Of a DNA stretch of 64,000 nucleotides, positions 7,556 through 15,387 are shown piece after piece. The first letter of the stretch is position 1; every line of letters begins with the position of its first letter. The stretch is from assembly GCA_021828105.1 (NCBI GenBank), contig JAKATG010000007.1:255229-319228 (forward strand), in the 5' to 3' direction. The stretch is from Taklimakanibacter sp021828105 (GTDB taxonomy: Bacteria > Pseudomonadota > Alphaproteobacteria > Rhizobiales > Aestuariivirgaceae). Made by a program: the position numbers and the translations under genes. The notes beneath the pieces were generated by a model. It was given only the letters and a program-made list of their open reading frames with translations. It was not told where the DNA came from and searched no databases.

Positions 7556-8362
7556 ATGACGACCCCCACCCCCAAGGGCACGGCCCTTGTCACCGGCGCC
7601 TCCTCAGGCATCGGCGCCATCTACGCCGACCGCCTGGCCAAGGCCGGCTATGACCTCATCCTCGTCGCGCGCAGCGCCGACCGCCTCACGGAGATCGCCA
7701 AGCGGCTGACCGATGCCAGCGGACGCTCGATCGAGACGCTCGCCGCCGACCTCACTGAGCGCCACGACCTCGCCCGCGTCGAGGCGGTCCTGAAATCCGA
7801 CCAGAGCATCACGCTCCTCGTCAACAATGCCGGCATCGCCGCGGTCACGCCGCTGCTGCAATCCAATGTCGATGAGATGGAGCGGATGATCGCGCTCAAT
7901 GTGACGGCGCCGACCCGGCTTGCCTATGCCGCGGCCCCGGCCTTCGTGGCGCGAGGTTCAGGCACCATCATCAACATCGCCTCGATCGTCGCCATCAATC
8001 CCAAGCTCCTCAACGGCGTCTATTCCGGCAGCAAGGCCTTCGTGCTCGCTTTCTCGCAGTCGCTCGAGAACGAGCTCGCCGATAAAGGTATTCGCGTCCA
8101 GGCGGTCCTGCCCGGCGCCACCGCGACCAATCTGTGGGACAACGCCGGCTTCCCCGTAAGCAACCTGCCCAAGGAGATCGTGATGTCGACCGAAGACATG
8201 GTCGATGCGGCACTGGCGGGGCTCGCGCAGGGCGAGTTCGTCACCATTCCGGCCCTGCCCGACAGCGCCGATTGGGACGCCTTCGAGACGGCGCGCAATG
8301 CCTTAGCGCCCAATCTGTCGCTCGCTCAGCCGGCCGCACGCTACCGGCCCGCACAGGACTAG
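7556..8362 (+). CDS. SDR family NAD(P)-dependent oxidoreductase
   Basis: A 268-residue classical short-chain dehydrogenase. It has the nucleotide motif TGASSGIGAIYADRL, the structural NNAGI motif, the catalytic Ser in INIASIVA and the Tyr-Lys pair in YSGSKAFVLAFSQSL. It belongs to the DltE/YqjQ-like short-chain group acting on small carbonyl or alcohol substrates. It faces the GlxA-type regulator and is likely its target. Its stop overlaps that of the convergent tautomerase. Confidence 0.88.
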   Translation: MTTPTPKGTALVTGASSGIGAIYADRLAKAGYDLILVARSADRLTEIAKRLTDASGRSIETLAADLTERHDLARVEAVLKSDQSITLLVNNAGIAAVTPLLQSNVDEMERMIALNVTAPTRLAYAAAPAFVARGSGTIINIASIVAINPKLLNGVYSGSKAFVLAFSQSLENELADKGIRVQAVLPGATATNLWDNAGFPVSNLPKEIVMSTEDMVDAALAGLAQGEFVTIPALPDSADWDAFETARNALAPNLSLAQPAARYRPAQD

Positions 8363-8565
8363 CCGCGCGCCTGCCGGCGGAATTCCCCGACCGGCAGGCC
8401 GCCCACGCCCCAGTCTTCGAGCGCAATCTCGTCGATCACCACGAAGGTCGTCGCCGGGCTCTTGTCGAGAATGTCGACCAGGAGATCGGTGACGCCCTTG
8501 ATGAGCCGGGCTTTCTGCGCCGCCGTTGCGCCCTCGCGCGTGATCTTGATGTTCACATAAGGCAT
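8359..8565 (-). CDS. 4-oxalocrotonate tautomerase family protein
   Basis: A 68-residue tautomerase. After Met removal the catalytic Pro1 is exposed (MPYVNIKIT), and the Arg/Phe region (DEIALEDWGVGG) resembles the family C-terminus. These enzymes interconvert enol and keto forms of aromatic breakdown products. Its ATG overlaps the stop of the NTF2-like gene by one base (TGATG), so it is the last gene of a GST/NTF2-like/tautomerase operon. Confidence 0.85.
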   Translation of the reverse strand: MPYVNIKITREGATAAQKARLIKGVTDLLVDILDKSPATTFVVIDEIALEDWGVGGLPVGEFRRQARG

Positions 8566-8966
8566 CAGGCCTCCTCCTTGATGTCGAAATGAAAGACCTT
8601 GGCGATGATGCGCCACTCGCCATCGAGGCAGACCAGGGTGAGAAAGTCGGTGAAGTGTTTGACGCCGATCGAGCATTCGGCGCGCACGAAGGCCGTCACC
8701 GGGCCCGCGAACTCGATCGACAGGATGCGATCGGTCCGGAGCTCGCCGCGGCTTGCCGGCGACGGCCTTTGATCGACGATCGGGAAGTACTCGTCCATCG
8801 CAAGCCTTGTCAGCGTGCCTTCGGTGGCGCAGGCGTAAATGGCCTGAGGGTGGAATATCCGCTTGAGATGGCTTGTGTCGCTGTGATGCAGGCCCTCGAA
8901 ATAATCCGAGAGTGCGGCAACAATATCGCCATAACGCGGGTCGAGATTCTGGGGACGGTCGAGCAT
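8565..8966 (-). CDS. Nuclear transport factor 2-like (SnoaL-like) protein
   Basis: A 133-residue protein with an NTF2-like cone fold: an N-terminal helix pair ending YFEGLHHSD, then strands with HPQAIYACA and a C-terminal strand pair DGEWRIIAKVFHFDI. Members are small enzymes (isomerases, hydrolases) or lumenal binding proteins; the catalytic residue is not clear here. It sits between a GST and a tautomerase, each overlapped by one base, so it probably takes part in the same degradative step. Confidence 0.78.
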   Translation of the reverse strand: MLDRPQNLDPRYGDIVAALSDYFEGLHHSDTSHLKRIFHPQAIYACATEGTLTRLAMDEYFPIVDQRPSPASRGELRTDRILSIEFAGPVTAFVRAECSIGVKHFTDFLTLVCLDGEWRIIAKVFHFDIKEEA

Positions 8967-9574
8967 CACGCGCCTCCTTCCGCCTTGAGCGCCGCCTGCA
9001 CCGCCTCGCGCATGCCGATGCGCTCGACGAAGGCGCCAAGATTGGGCCATTTGGCGAAGCCGATCCCCGTGGGCTTGGCCCAGCCGGCGATCACGAAGAG
9101 ATAAGGGTCGGCAATCGTATAGGTCTCGCCCAGAAGATAGCGGCGGCCGTCGGACAGCAGTTTTTCGAAATGATCGAAGAGGCGCCCGACATTTTTTGAC
9201 GCATTGCGCTTGGCGTCCTCGGGTGCTGCCGCGGTGAAGAGCGGGCCGAAAGCCTTGTGCAATTCGGAGCTGAGGAAATTGAGATGCTCGTGCAGCCGCG
9301 CCCGCGGCAAGCTGCCGGTCGGCGGTGTGAGCCGCGTTTCGGGCTTCTGGTCGGCGAGATACTGGATGATCGCCGCACCCTCGGTGAGGATTTCGCCGTC
9401 ATCGAGCTCGAGCGCCGGGACATAGCCTTTGGCATTCACGCGAAGATAATCGGCACCGGTCGCGGTTTTCTTGGTCGCCATGTCGACCCGTTCGAGAGCG
9501 AAGGGAAGGCCGAGCTCGCGCAGCACGATGTGGGGCGAGAGCGAGCAGGCGCCGGGAGAATAATAGAGCTTCAT
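8966..9574 (-). CDS. Glutathione S-transferase (beta class-like)
   Basis: A 202-residue GST with a thioredoxin-like N-terminal domain (MKLYYSPGACSLSPHIVLREL) and helical C-terminal domain. The Ser/Cys pair in PGACSLSPHI is the bacterial beta-class signature, where Cys10 contacts glutathione. The second motif YVPALELDDGEILTEGAAI holds the cis-Pro and the glutathione-binding Glu/Ser-equivalent. It is the first gene of an operon and faces an HxlR regulator. Confidence 0.9.
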   Translation of the reverse strand: MKLYYSPGACSLSPHIVLRELGLPFALERVDMATKKTATGADYLRVNAKGYVPALELDDGEILTEGAAIIQYLADQKPETRLTPPTGSLPRARLHEHLNFLSSELHKAFGPLFTAAAPEDAKRNASKNVGRLFDHFEKLLSDGRRYLLGETYTIADPYLFVIAGWAKPTGIGFAKWPNLGAFVERIGMREAVQAALKAEGGA

Positions 9575-9622
9575 GATCGGGTCCTCGTGTTGAACATTGA
9601 CTGCCACGAGATAGGCGACGAT

Positions 9623-9657
9623 GGTTACCTTTTGAAACCCCCTAACTTGATGTAACC
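9623..9657. promoter_or_regulatory. Inverted repeat between the GST operon and the HxlR regulator
   Basis: GGTTAC (9623-9628) and GTAACC (9652-9657) are perfect inverted repeats spanning 35 bases of the divergent intergenic region. It is a good candidate for the operator of the HxlR-type regulator, though the half-sites are short. Confidence 0.45.
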
Positions 9658-9699
9658 GCCATTTTGAGGTATCCATCCGGAAACCGGAAAATTTTCGTG

Positions 9700-10050
9700 A
9701 TGACGCTCAAGCGACGAAAAAGCAAAGTCCCGCCGCCGATGCCGGCCTGCCCCTTGACCGAGTGCATGGCGCTCCTGGGCGGCGCCTGGACGCCCAATGT
9801 CATCTGGTATCTGAGCGGCGAAGCCCGGCGCTTCAGCGAATTGCGCAGCGATATCCCTTTGATTTCGGCCAAGGTGCTGAGCGGTCGGTTGCATGAATTG
9901 GAGGACAAGGGCGTCGTCATCCGCAAGGTCATGCCGACCTCGCCGCCCTCGGTCGAATATTCCCTGACGGCGCTCGGGCGCGAGCTCGTCCCGGCCATCC
10001 AGGCGATCGTCGATGTCGGCCACCGGCTGAAGCGGCGCAAGGCCGCCTGA
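9700..10050 (+). CDS. HxlR family transcriptional regulator
   Basis: A 116-residue winged-helix regulator. CPLTECMALLGGAWTPNVIWYLSGEARRFSELR is the family opening, and SAKVLSGRLHELEDKGVV is the recognition-helix and wing region. HxlR proteins often sense reactive aldehydes or aromatics. ATG 9700 was chosen; TTG 9664 in the same frame gives a longer N-terminus that would run into the operator-like repeat. It is divergent from the GST/tautomerase operon and is its likely controller. Confidence 0.87.
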   Translation: MTLKRRKSKVPPPMPACPLTECMALLGGAWTPNVIWYLSGEARRFSELRSDIPLISAKVLSGRLHELEDKGVVIRKVMPTSPPSVEYSLTALGRELVPAIQAIVDVGHRLKRRKAA

Positions 10051-10054
10051 CTGC

Positions 10055-11827
10055 TCAGCTCCTGCCGAACAGCCTTTCGATATCGCTGAGCTTCAATTCG
10101 ATATAGGTCGGGCGGCCATGGTTGCACTGGCCGGAATTGGGCGTGCGCTCCATCTGGCGCAGGAGCGCGTTCATCTCCTCGGGGCGCAATTGCCGCCCGG
10201 CCCTCACCGAATGATGACAGGCCATGGTGGCAAGGAGATGATTGGCGCGCTCCTCGACGGTCGAGCTCGAGTCCTCGCCCAGATCATCGGCGACATCGCG
10301 CACCAGCCTCGCGATATTGCCGCCGGCAAGAGCGGCCGGCACTTCGCGCACCACGATCGAGCCATCGCCGAAGGGCTCGATGACGAGGCCAAGCTCGGCG
10401 AGCAATCCTGCAGCATTGGTGAGCCGCTCGATCGAAACGGCGTCGAGATCGATCACGTCGGGAATGAGCAAGGGCTGGGTGGCGATGCGGTGCCCTGAGC
10501 GCTCGGCCTTCAATCTCTCATAGACGAGGCGCTCATGGGCGGCATGCTGGTCGACCAGGATGATGCCGTCCTCGGTCTGCGCCACGATATAGTTACCGTG
10601 CAGTTGCGCCCGCGCCGCGCCCAGAGGATGCGGGTCATCGCTGAGCACCGGCAGGTCGGCCACGGAAGCCGAAGCGACATTGTCCATGGCGAAATGCGCC
10701 TGCTCCTCGGCAAGCCCGCCTTGCGGGGCAAAGCCCGCGAACGAGGTCTCGAGGACGCGGGACAGAGGGCGCGGCATCACCGGGCGAAGCGCACTCACCG
10801 TCGCGGAAGCAAGGCCGCTCGCCGTCCTGCGGCTCTTGCTGCCCAGGGCGTCGCGAATGGCGGAGACGATGGCGCCCCGCACCAGGCCCGAATCGCGGAA
10901 GCGCACTTCCGCCTTGGCCGGATGCACATTCACATCGACGAAGGCATTGGGGCAGTTGATGAACAGGCACACGGCGGGAAAACGCCCGCGCATCAGGAGA
11001 TCGGCATAGGCGCCGCGAATGGCGCCGGCGAGCAGCTTGTCGCGCACCGGACGGCCATTGACGAAGAAGAACTGCAGGCCCGCTTGCGCACGGTGATAAG
11101 TGGGCAGGCTCGCGAGACCCCAGAGCTTGAACGCGTCGCGGCCGCCGTCGAAATCGACCATATTGGCGAAGACCTCATCGCCCATCACGCGCGCGATGCG
11201 CCGCCTTCTGCCCTGATCGCCTTCGGCCTCGGCCGGAAGGTCGATGAGGACGCGCTCCTCCGAGGCGAAGCTGAAGCCGACAGTGGGGGCGGCCAGCGCC
11301 AAACGGCGCACCACATCGGCCGCCTCGACCGTCTCGGCGCGCGGCGAGCGTAAAAATTTGAGCCGCGCCGGCACGGCGAAGAAGAGATCGCGAACCTCGA
11401 CGATCGTGCCGTCGATGCGCGAGGCGGGCTGAGCCGCGCTCTTGCGGCCGCCCGCCACCTCGATCCGCCAGGTGTCGCTCGCCTCTTTGGCGCGCGAGAC
11501 GAGGGAGAGGCGGCTCACTGCGCCGATCGAGGGCAAGGCCTCACCGCGGAAGCCCAAGGTCCTGATATCGATGAGATCGTCATCGAGAAGCTTCGAGGTC
11601 GCATGGCGCTCGACCGCGAGATCGAGCTCGCCCCTTTCCATGCCCTCGCCGTCATCGCTGACGCGGATGAGGCTGCGCCCGCCATCGCGGAAGGCGACGT
11701 CGATCTGGCGGGCGCCGGCGTCGATCGAATTCTCGGCCAGCTCCTTGACGACGCTCGCCGGGCGCTCGATCACCTCGCCCGCGGCGATGCGGTTGGCGAT
11801 GCCCTCGGGAAGTCTGCGAATCCTCAT
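10055..11827 (-). CDS. mutL: DNA mismatch repair endonuclease MutL
   Basis: A 590-residue GHKL ATPase that links MutS mismatch binding to strand nicking. The ATPase motifs are intact: ENSIDAGA, DDGEGM, and TLGFRGEAL. The C-terminal domain carries DQHAAHERLVYE, the metal-binding DQHA-x2-E-x4-E endonuclease motif, so this MutL should nick DNA itself, as expected where MutH is absent. A LysR regulator gene ends its coupling upstream: it stops 10 bases before the mutL start, so they may share a transcript. Confidence 0.95.
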   Translation of the reverse strand: MRIRRLPEGIANRIAAGEVIERPASVVKELAENSIDAGARQIDVAFRDGGRSLIRVSDDGEGMERGELDLAVERHATSKLLDDDLIDIRTLGFRGEALPSIGAVSRLSLVSRAKEASDTWRIEVAGGRKSAAQPASRIDGTIVEVRDLFFAVPARLKFLRSPRAETVEAADVVRRLALAAPTVGFSFASEERVLIDLPAEAEGDQGRRRRIARVMGDEVFANMVDFDGGRDAFKLWGLASLPTYHRAQAGLQFFFVNGRPVRDKLLAGAIRGAYADLLMRGRFPAVCLFINCPNAFVDVNVHPAKAEVRFRDSGLVRGAIVSAIRDALGSKSRRTASGLASATVSALRPVMPRPLSRVLETSFAGFAPQGGLAEEQAHFAMDNVASASVADLPVLSDDPHPLGAARAQLHGNYIVAQTEDGIILVDQHAAHERLVYERLKAERSGHRIATQPLLIPDVIDLDAVSIERLTNAAGLLAELGLVIEPFGDGSIVVREVPAALAGGNIARLVRDVADDLGEDSSSTVEERANHLLATMACHHSVRAGRQLRPEEMNALLRQMERTPNSGQCNHGRPTYIELKLSDIERLFGRS

Positions 11828-11837
11828 GGCCCCGAGT

Positions 11838-12734
11838 TTATCGGGCGAGATGCCACTGCGCCATCTCATCGATCAATTCGATGAAGGCGCGGACCTTACC
11901 CGAGAGGAGGCGGGCGGAAGGATAGACCGCGTGAATGGGCATGGGCTCCGGCACGAAGGGGTTCAGCACCTCGATGAGGCGTCCCTCCCTGATGGCTTCC
12001 CGCACCTGGTAATAGAGGACGCGGGCAATGCCGACGCCGTCCAAGGCGAGGGCGATCGCGGTGTCGCCGCTATTGGTGACGAAGCGGGGCGCCAGGCGAA
12101 CCTTCAGATCGCTCCCCTCTTCGTCGAAATGCCAGTCGAAGCTGGGGGTCACCGGGGTGAAGGCGATCGTGTCGTGCCGCGCCAGATCGCCCGGATGCTC
12201 AGGAACGCCCGCTCTCGCCAGATAGGAAGGTGACGCGACCAAGGCGCGCCGCGTCTCGCCGAAGCGGCGGGCGATCAGCTGCGAGTCAGGCAGATGGCCG
12301 ATCCTGATCGCCAGGTCATGGCCCTCCTCGACCAGGTTGACGAAGCGGTCCGACAGGCTGAGCTCGACCGAGACCTGGGGGTGGCGATCGGCGAAGCGGG
12401 CGAGCAAGGGCGCGACATGCAGGCGCCCGAAGATCAGGGGCGCCGTCACGGAGAGCCGGCCCGAAGGCTCGCTCCGGTCGCGCTGGGCCACACGTTCCGC
12501 CTCGTCGAGATCGGCCAAGATGCGACGCGCCCGCTCGAGATAGCGCGCCCCCGCATCGGTCAGGCTGATCTGGCGGGTGGTGCGATGAAACAGCCTTGTG
12601 CCCAGGCGGCCCTCGAGGGCGGCAATCTGGCGCGACACGACCGAGGGCGAAAAGCCGAGGCGGCGGGCGGCGGCGGTCAGGCTCTCGGTCTCGCAGACGG
12701 CGACGAAGGCCGTCATGGCATCAAATCGGTCCAT
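11838..12734 (-). CDS. LysR family transcriptional regulator
   Basis: A 298-residue LysR regulator with the winged HTH at residues 1-60 (AARRLGFSPSVVSRQIAALEGRLGTRLFHRTTR) and a periplasmic-binding-like effector domain after it. It belongs to the CrgA/AaeR-type subgroup. It is divergent from a flavin-dependent oxidase family gene, with a palindrome directly upstream of its own start, so autoregulation and control of the neighbour are likely. mutL follows 10 bases downstream. Confidence 0.9.
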   Translation of the reverse strand: MDRFDAMTAFVAVCETESLTAAARRLGFSPSVVSRQIAALEGRLGTRLFHRTTRQISLTDAGARYLERARRILADLDEAERVAQRDRSEPSGRLSVTAPLIFGRLHVAPLLARFADRHPQVSVELSLSDRFVNLVEEGHDLAIRIGHLPDSQLIARRFGETRRALVASPSYLARAGVPEHPGDLARHDTIAFTPVTPSFDWHFDEEGSDLKVRLAPRFVTNSGDTAIALALDGVGIARVLYYQVREAIREGRLIEVLNPFVPEPMPIHAVYPSARLLSGKVRAFIELIDEMAQWHLAR

Positions 12735-12736
12735 GG

Positions 12737-12759
12737 ATTATTGCAATAACGACAATAAT
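12737..12759. promoter_or_regulatory. LysR operator candidate
   Basis: ATTATTG (12737-12743) and CAATAAT (12753-12759) are perfect inverted repeats 9 bases apart; a 12-base palindrome TTATTGCAATAA is nested at 12738-12749. It starts three bases upstream of the LysR ATG and fits the AT-rich dyads bound by LysR regulators. Confidence 0.6.
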
Positions 12760-12813
12760 CTTTTGTCAAGAGGAGCGATTTTCTCTGTTTTGGGAAGAAT
12801 TACATTACCGGCC

Positions 12814-13440
12814 ATGAGCACCCCCTCCAGCGATATCGCCTTCACCCCGCGCATCAAGGCCATCCAGGCCAAGCGCGGCTCGCGCGCCAACTATGCCCGC
12901 ATGGAGGAGCGCGGCGGCTTCCGCACCGAGCTGACCGACGACCTGGCCCAGTTCCTCAGCGGGGTCGACACCGCCTTCCTCGCCACCGCCAATGCGGCAG
13001 GCCAGCCCTATGCCCAGCATCGGGGCGGTCCCAAGGGCTTCATCAAGATATTAGGCCCCCGGACGCTCGGCTTCGCCGATTACAAGGGCAACCGGCAATA
13101 TATCACCACCGGCAATCTCGCCGAGAACGACCGCGCCTTCCTCTTCCTCATGGACTATGCGCATAGGAGGCGGGTCAAGATCTGGGGACGCGCCCGGGCC
13201 GTCGCCGATGACGACGCGCTTGTCGCGCGCCTGATGCCGGAAGCCTATGACGCAAGGCCGGAGCAGGCCATCCTGTTCGAGGTCGAGGCCTGGGACATCA
13301 ACTGCCCGCAACATATCCCGCAGAAGATCGATGCCTCTGATGTCGAGCAGGTGCTGCTGCAACTCAAGGCGCGCATCGCCAGGCTCGAAGCGGAGAACGC
13401 CGCCTTGCGGGGCACCTCGTCCCTGAATAAATCCGGGTAA
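12814..13440 (+). CDS. Pyridoxamine 5'-phosphate oxidase family protein
   Basis: A 208-residue flavin-binding split-barrel protein. FLATANAAGQPYAQHRGGPKGF and the strand ending LGFADYKGNRQYI form the FMN-binding region. The ending AQLKARIARLEAENAALRG is a short coiled coil. Relatives bind FMN and reduce or oxidise small molecules; this is not the B6 synthesis enzyme PdxH, which has a different C-terminus. The open frame extends upstream over the LysR gene, but ATG 12814 lies after the operator and is preferred. Confidence 0.82.
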   Translation: MSTPSSDIAFTPRIKAIQAKRGSRANYARMEERGGFRTELTDDLAQFLSGVDTAFLATANAAGQPYAQHRGGPKGFIKILGPRTLGFADYKGNRQYITTGNLAENDRAFLFLMDYAHRRRVKIWGRARAVADDDALVARLMPEAYDARPEQAILFEVEAWDINCPQHIPQKIDASDVEQVLLQLKARIARLEAENAALRGTSSLNKSG

Positions 13441-13522
13441 GGGAACTTTTTGCCGGCGGCGCTCTTATGTCAGAGCGGGGTTTGCCAGCAGTTCACCTTT
13501 TACGGGCTTCGAGGAGGTCTGC

Positions 13523-14041
13523 ATGAAAAGTCGCGTGCTCTTTCTCCCGGTTGTTCTTCTCTTCAGCGCGCCGGTACTGGCGCAAAGTGGCGGCGATGAG
13601 AAATCCGTTCTCATCGGGCCATGGAGGATCGAGGCCAGCTTCACCAAGGAGCAGAAATTCGACCGCTGCACGATGAGCCGCACGGTCGACAACGGTCTTG
13701 AATCGCGGTTTGCCCGCGACCAAGCCGGCACCTCGCTGACGCTGACATCGCCGCGCTGGAAGCTCGACAACGGCAAGACCTACCCGGTCGAATTCGCGGC
13801 GGGCTCACTCGTCTGGAAAACCGACGTCACGGCGACCGCCGACACGGTGCGCGTGGCGTTGACCGACGACCGCTTCAACAAGGCAATTCGGAATGCCAAT
13901 CGGCTCGAGGTCAGAGGTGCGGGTGCTACTCTCAGGATTCCGCTCGACAAGAGCTCCGCCGCCCTGGCGCGGCTCGAGCGCTGCTACGAGACCAACCGCA
14001 ACGCCAGCGAGACCAATCCCTTCGTCGCGCCGAAGCCCTGA
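13523..14041 (+). CDS. Secreted hypothetical protein
   Basis: A 172-residue protein with a clear Sec signal peptide (KSRVLFLPVVLLFSAPVLAQ, cleavage near residue 20). The mature part is all-beta looking, with the pattern WRIEASF, CTMSR, WKLDNGKTYPVEF and a C-terminal Cys in LERCYET that could pair with the Cys near residue 52. A strong GAGGAGG ribosome site precedes the ATG. It looks like a periplasmic protein known in several rhizobia but without a named function. Confidence 0.75.
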   Translation: MKSRVLFLPVVLLFSAPVLAQSGGDEKSVLIGPWRIEASFTKEQKFDRCTMSRTVDNGLESRFARDQAGTSLTLTSPRWKLDNGKTYPVEFAAGSLVWKTDVTATADTVRVALTDDRFNKAIRNANRLEVRGAGATLRIPLDKSSAALARLERCYETNRNASETNPFVAPKP

Positions 14042-14044
14042 TTG

Positions 14045-15385
14045 TTACTGCGCCGAGGACGTGGTGATGCCCTCCGGCTTGCCGACGATCGTGACGATGA
14101 GCTTGTCGGGATCGGAGATGCGCTTGGCCTGCGCCTTCGCCTGGTCGAGCGTCACCGCCTCGATGAGGCTGTTGCGGCGATTGACATAGTCGATGCCGAG
14201 ATTGTCCTCCTGGATGGCGAGGAGCTGGTTGGCGATCTTGGCGTTGGAATCGAAGCGCAGCGCATAGGAGCCGGTGAGATAGGTCTTGGTCTCGGCGAGC
14301 TCCGTCGCGCTCGGCCCACCTTCAGCGAATTTCTTCATCGTCTCCTTGACCACGGCGAGCGCTTCGCCCGCCTTGTCGTTGCGCGTACCCAGTTGCCCGA
14401 AGACAAGCCCGGCATGGTCGAAGGGATAGAGGCCGATCGAGACGCCATAAGTGAGGCCGCGCTTCTCGCGCACCTCCTCGGTCAGGCGCGAGCCGAAGCC
14501 GCCGCCACCGAGTATGAAGCTTGCGACATAGGCCGGAATGAAATCCGGATCCGAGCGCAGCATGCCGTCATGGCCGAAAGTGATGATGCTCTGCGGGATG
14601 TCGCGCTCGATGATCTGCGTCTCCGGCTTGTCGGCGACATGGATCATCGGCGCGGGCCGCGGCGGTTCGGTGTCCGGCAGGTCGCCGAAGGTCTCGTCCA
14701 GAAGCCGGACCAGCGTCGCCTCGTCGATATCGCCGACGACAGCCACCTTCAGTCCCTTGCGCGTGAAGAGTTGCTTGTGCATCGCCTTGAGGTCATCGCC
14801 GGTGATGGTCGCCAGCGACTTGACAGTGCCTTCCGCTTCGCGCGCATAAGGATGACCGTCAAAAGCCTTCACCATCCAGGCGCGGGACGAGATCTTCTCC
14901 GGATCCTCTGCATTGTCGCGGGCTCCGACCAGGAGCTGGTCGCGCACCCGGTCGAGCGGCTCCTTGTCGAAACGCGGCTTGGCCAGAGCGAGCTTCAGAA
15001 GCGCGAAAGATTCGTCGCGCTTGTCGGTCAGCGTCTGGAACGAGCCCTCGAAATGATCGAAATTCGCATCGAACGACATCTTCATGTTGAGCTCGTCGCG
15101 CTTGGCCTGGAAGGCGGCCGAATCGAGATCGCCCGCCCCTTCGTCCATCATCGCGGTGATGAAATGCGCCGTACCCTCTTTGCCACTGGCATCGTTAGCG
15201 GCACCGCCTGAAAAGGCGAACTGCATGGCGATCAAGGGATTGGTGTGGTCCTCGACTAGCCAGGCGGTGACGCCGGCCTTGCTCTTCACTTCCTTGATGT
15301 CGATGGCCCCTGCGGGCAGGACGCCGATGACGAGAAGGGCGAAGACCCCGAGGACAGGACGAAGCGGGCGCATCACGAGCCTCAT
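14045..15385 (-). CDS. M16 family peptidase-like protein, probably catalytically inactive subunit
   Basis: A 446-residue secreted insulinase-family protein with a signal peptide (VLGVFALLVIGVLPAGA). At the place of HxxEH the sequence reads HFITA (His74 kept, Glu and second His lost), so zinc is probably not bound. The C-terminal half has the R/Y substrate-clamping motif EVREKRGLTYGV. In two-subunit M16 proteases one chain supplies zinc and the other supplies the R/Y pair; this is the second. It starts 2 bases after the stop of the active partner. Confidence 0.85.
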   Translation of the reverse strand: MRLVMRPLRPVLGVFALLVIGVLPAGAIDIKEVKSKAGVTAWLVEDHTNPLIAMQFAFSGGAANDASGKEGTAHFITAMMDEGAGDLDSAAFQAKRDELNMKMSFDANFDHFEGSFQTLTDKRDESFALLKLALAKPRFDKEPLDRVRDQLLVGARDNAEDPEKISSRAWMVKAFDGHPYAREAEGTVKSLATITGDDLKAMHKQLFTRKGLKVAVVGDIDEATLVRLLDETFGDLPDTEPPRPAPMIHVADKPETQIIERDIPQSIITFGHDGMLRSDPDFIPAYVASFILGGGGFGSRLTEEVREKRGLTYGVSIGLYPFDHAGLVFGQLGTRNDKAGEALAVVKETMKKFAEGGPSATELAETKTYLTGSYALRFDSNAKIANQLLAIQEDNLGIDYVNRRNSLIEAVTLDQAKAQAKRISDPDKLIVTIVGKPEGITTSSAQ

Positions 15386-15387
15386 GC

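Noticed and set aside
14042..15211. 389-codon open frame antisense to the second M16 protein
   Set aside because: Shadow of a gene with a signal peptide and R/Y motif.
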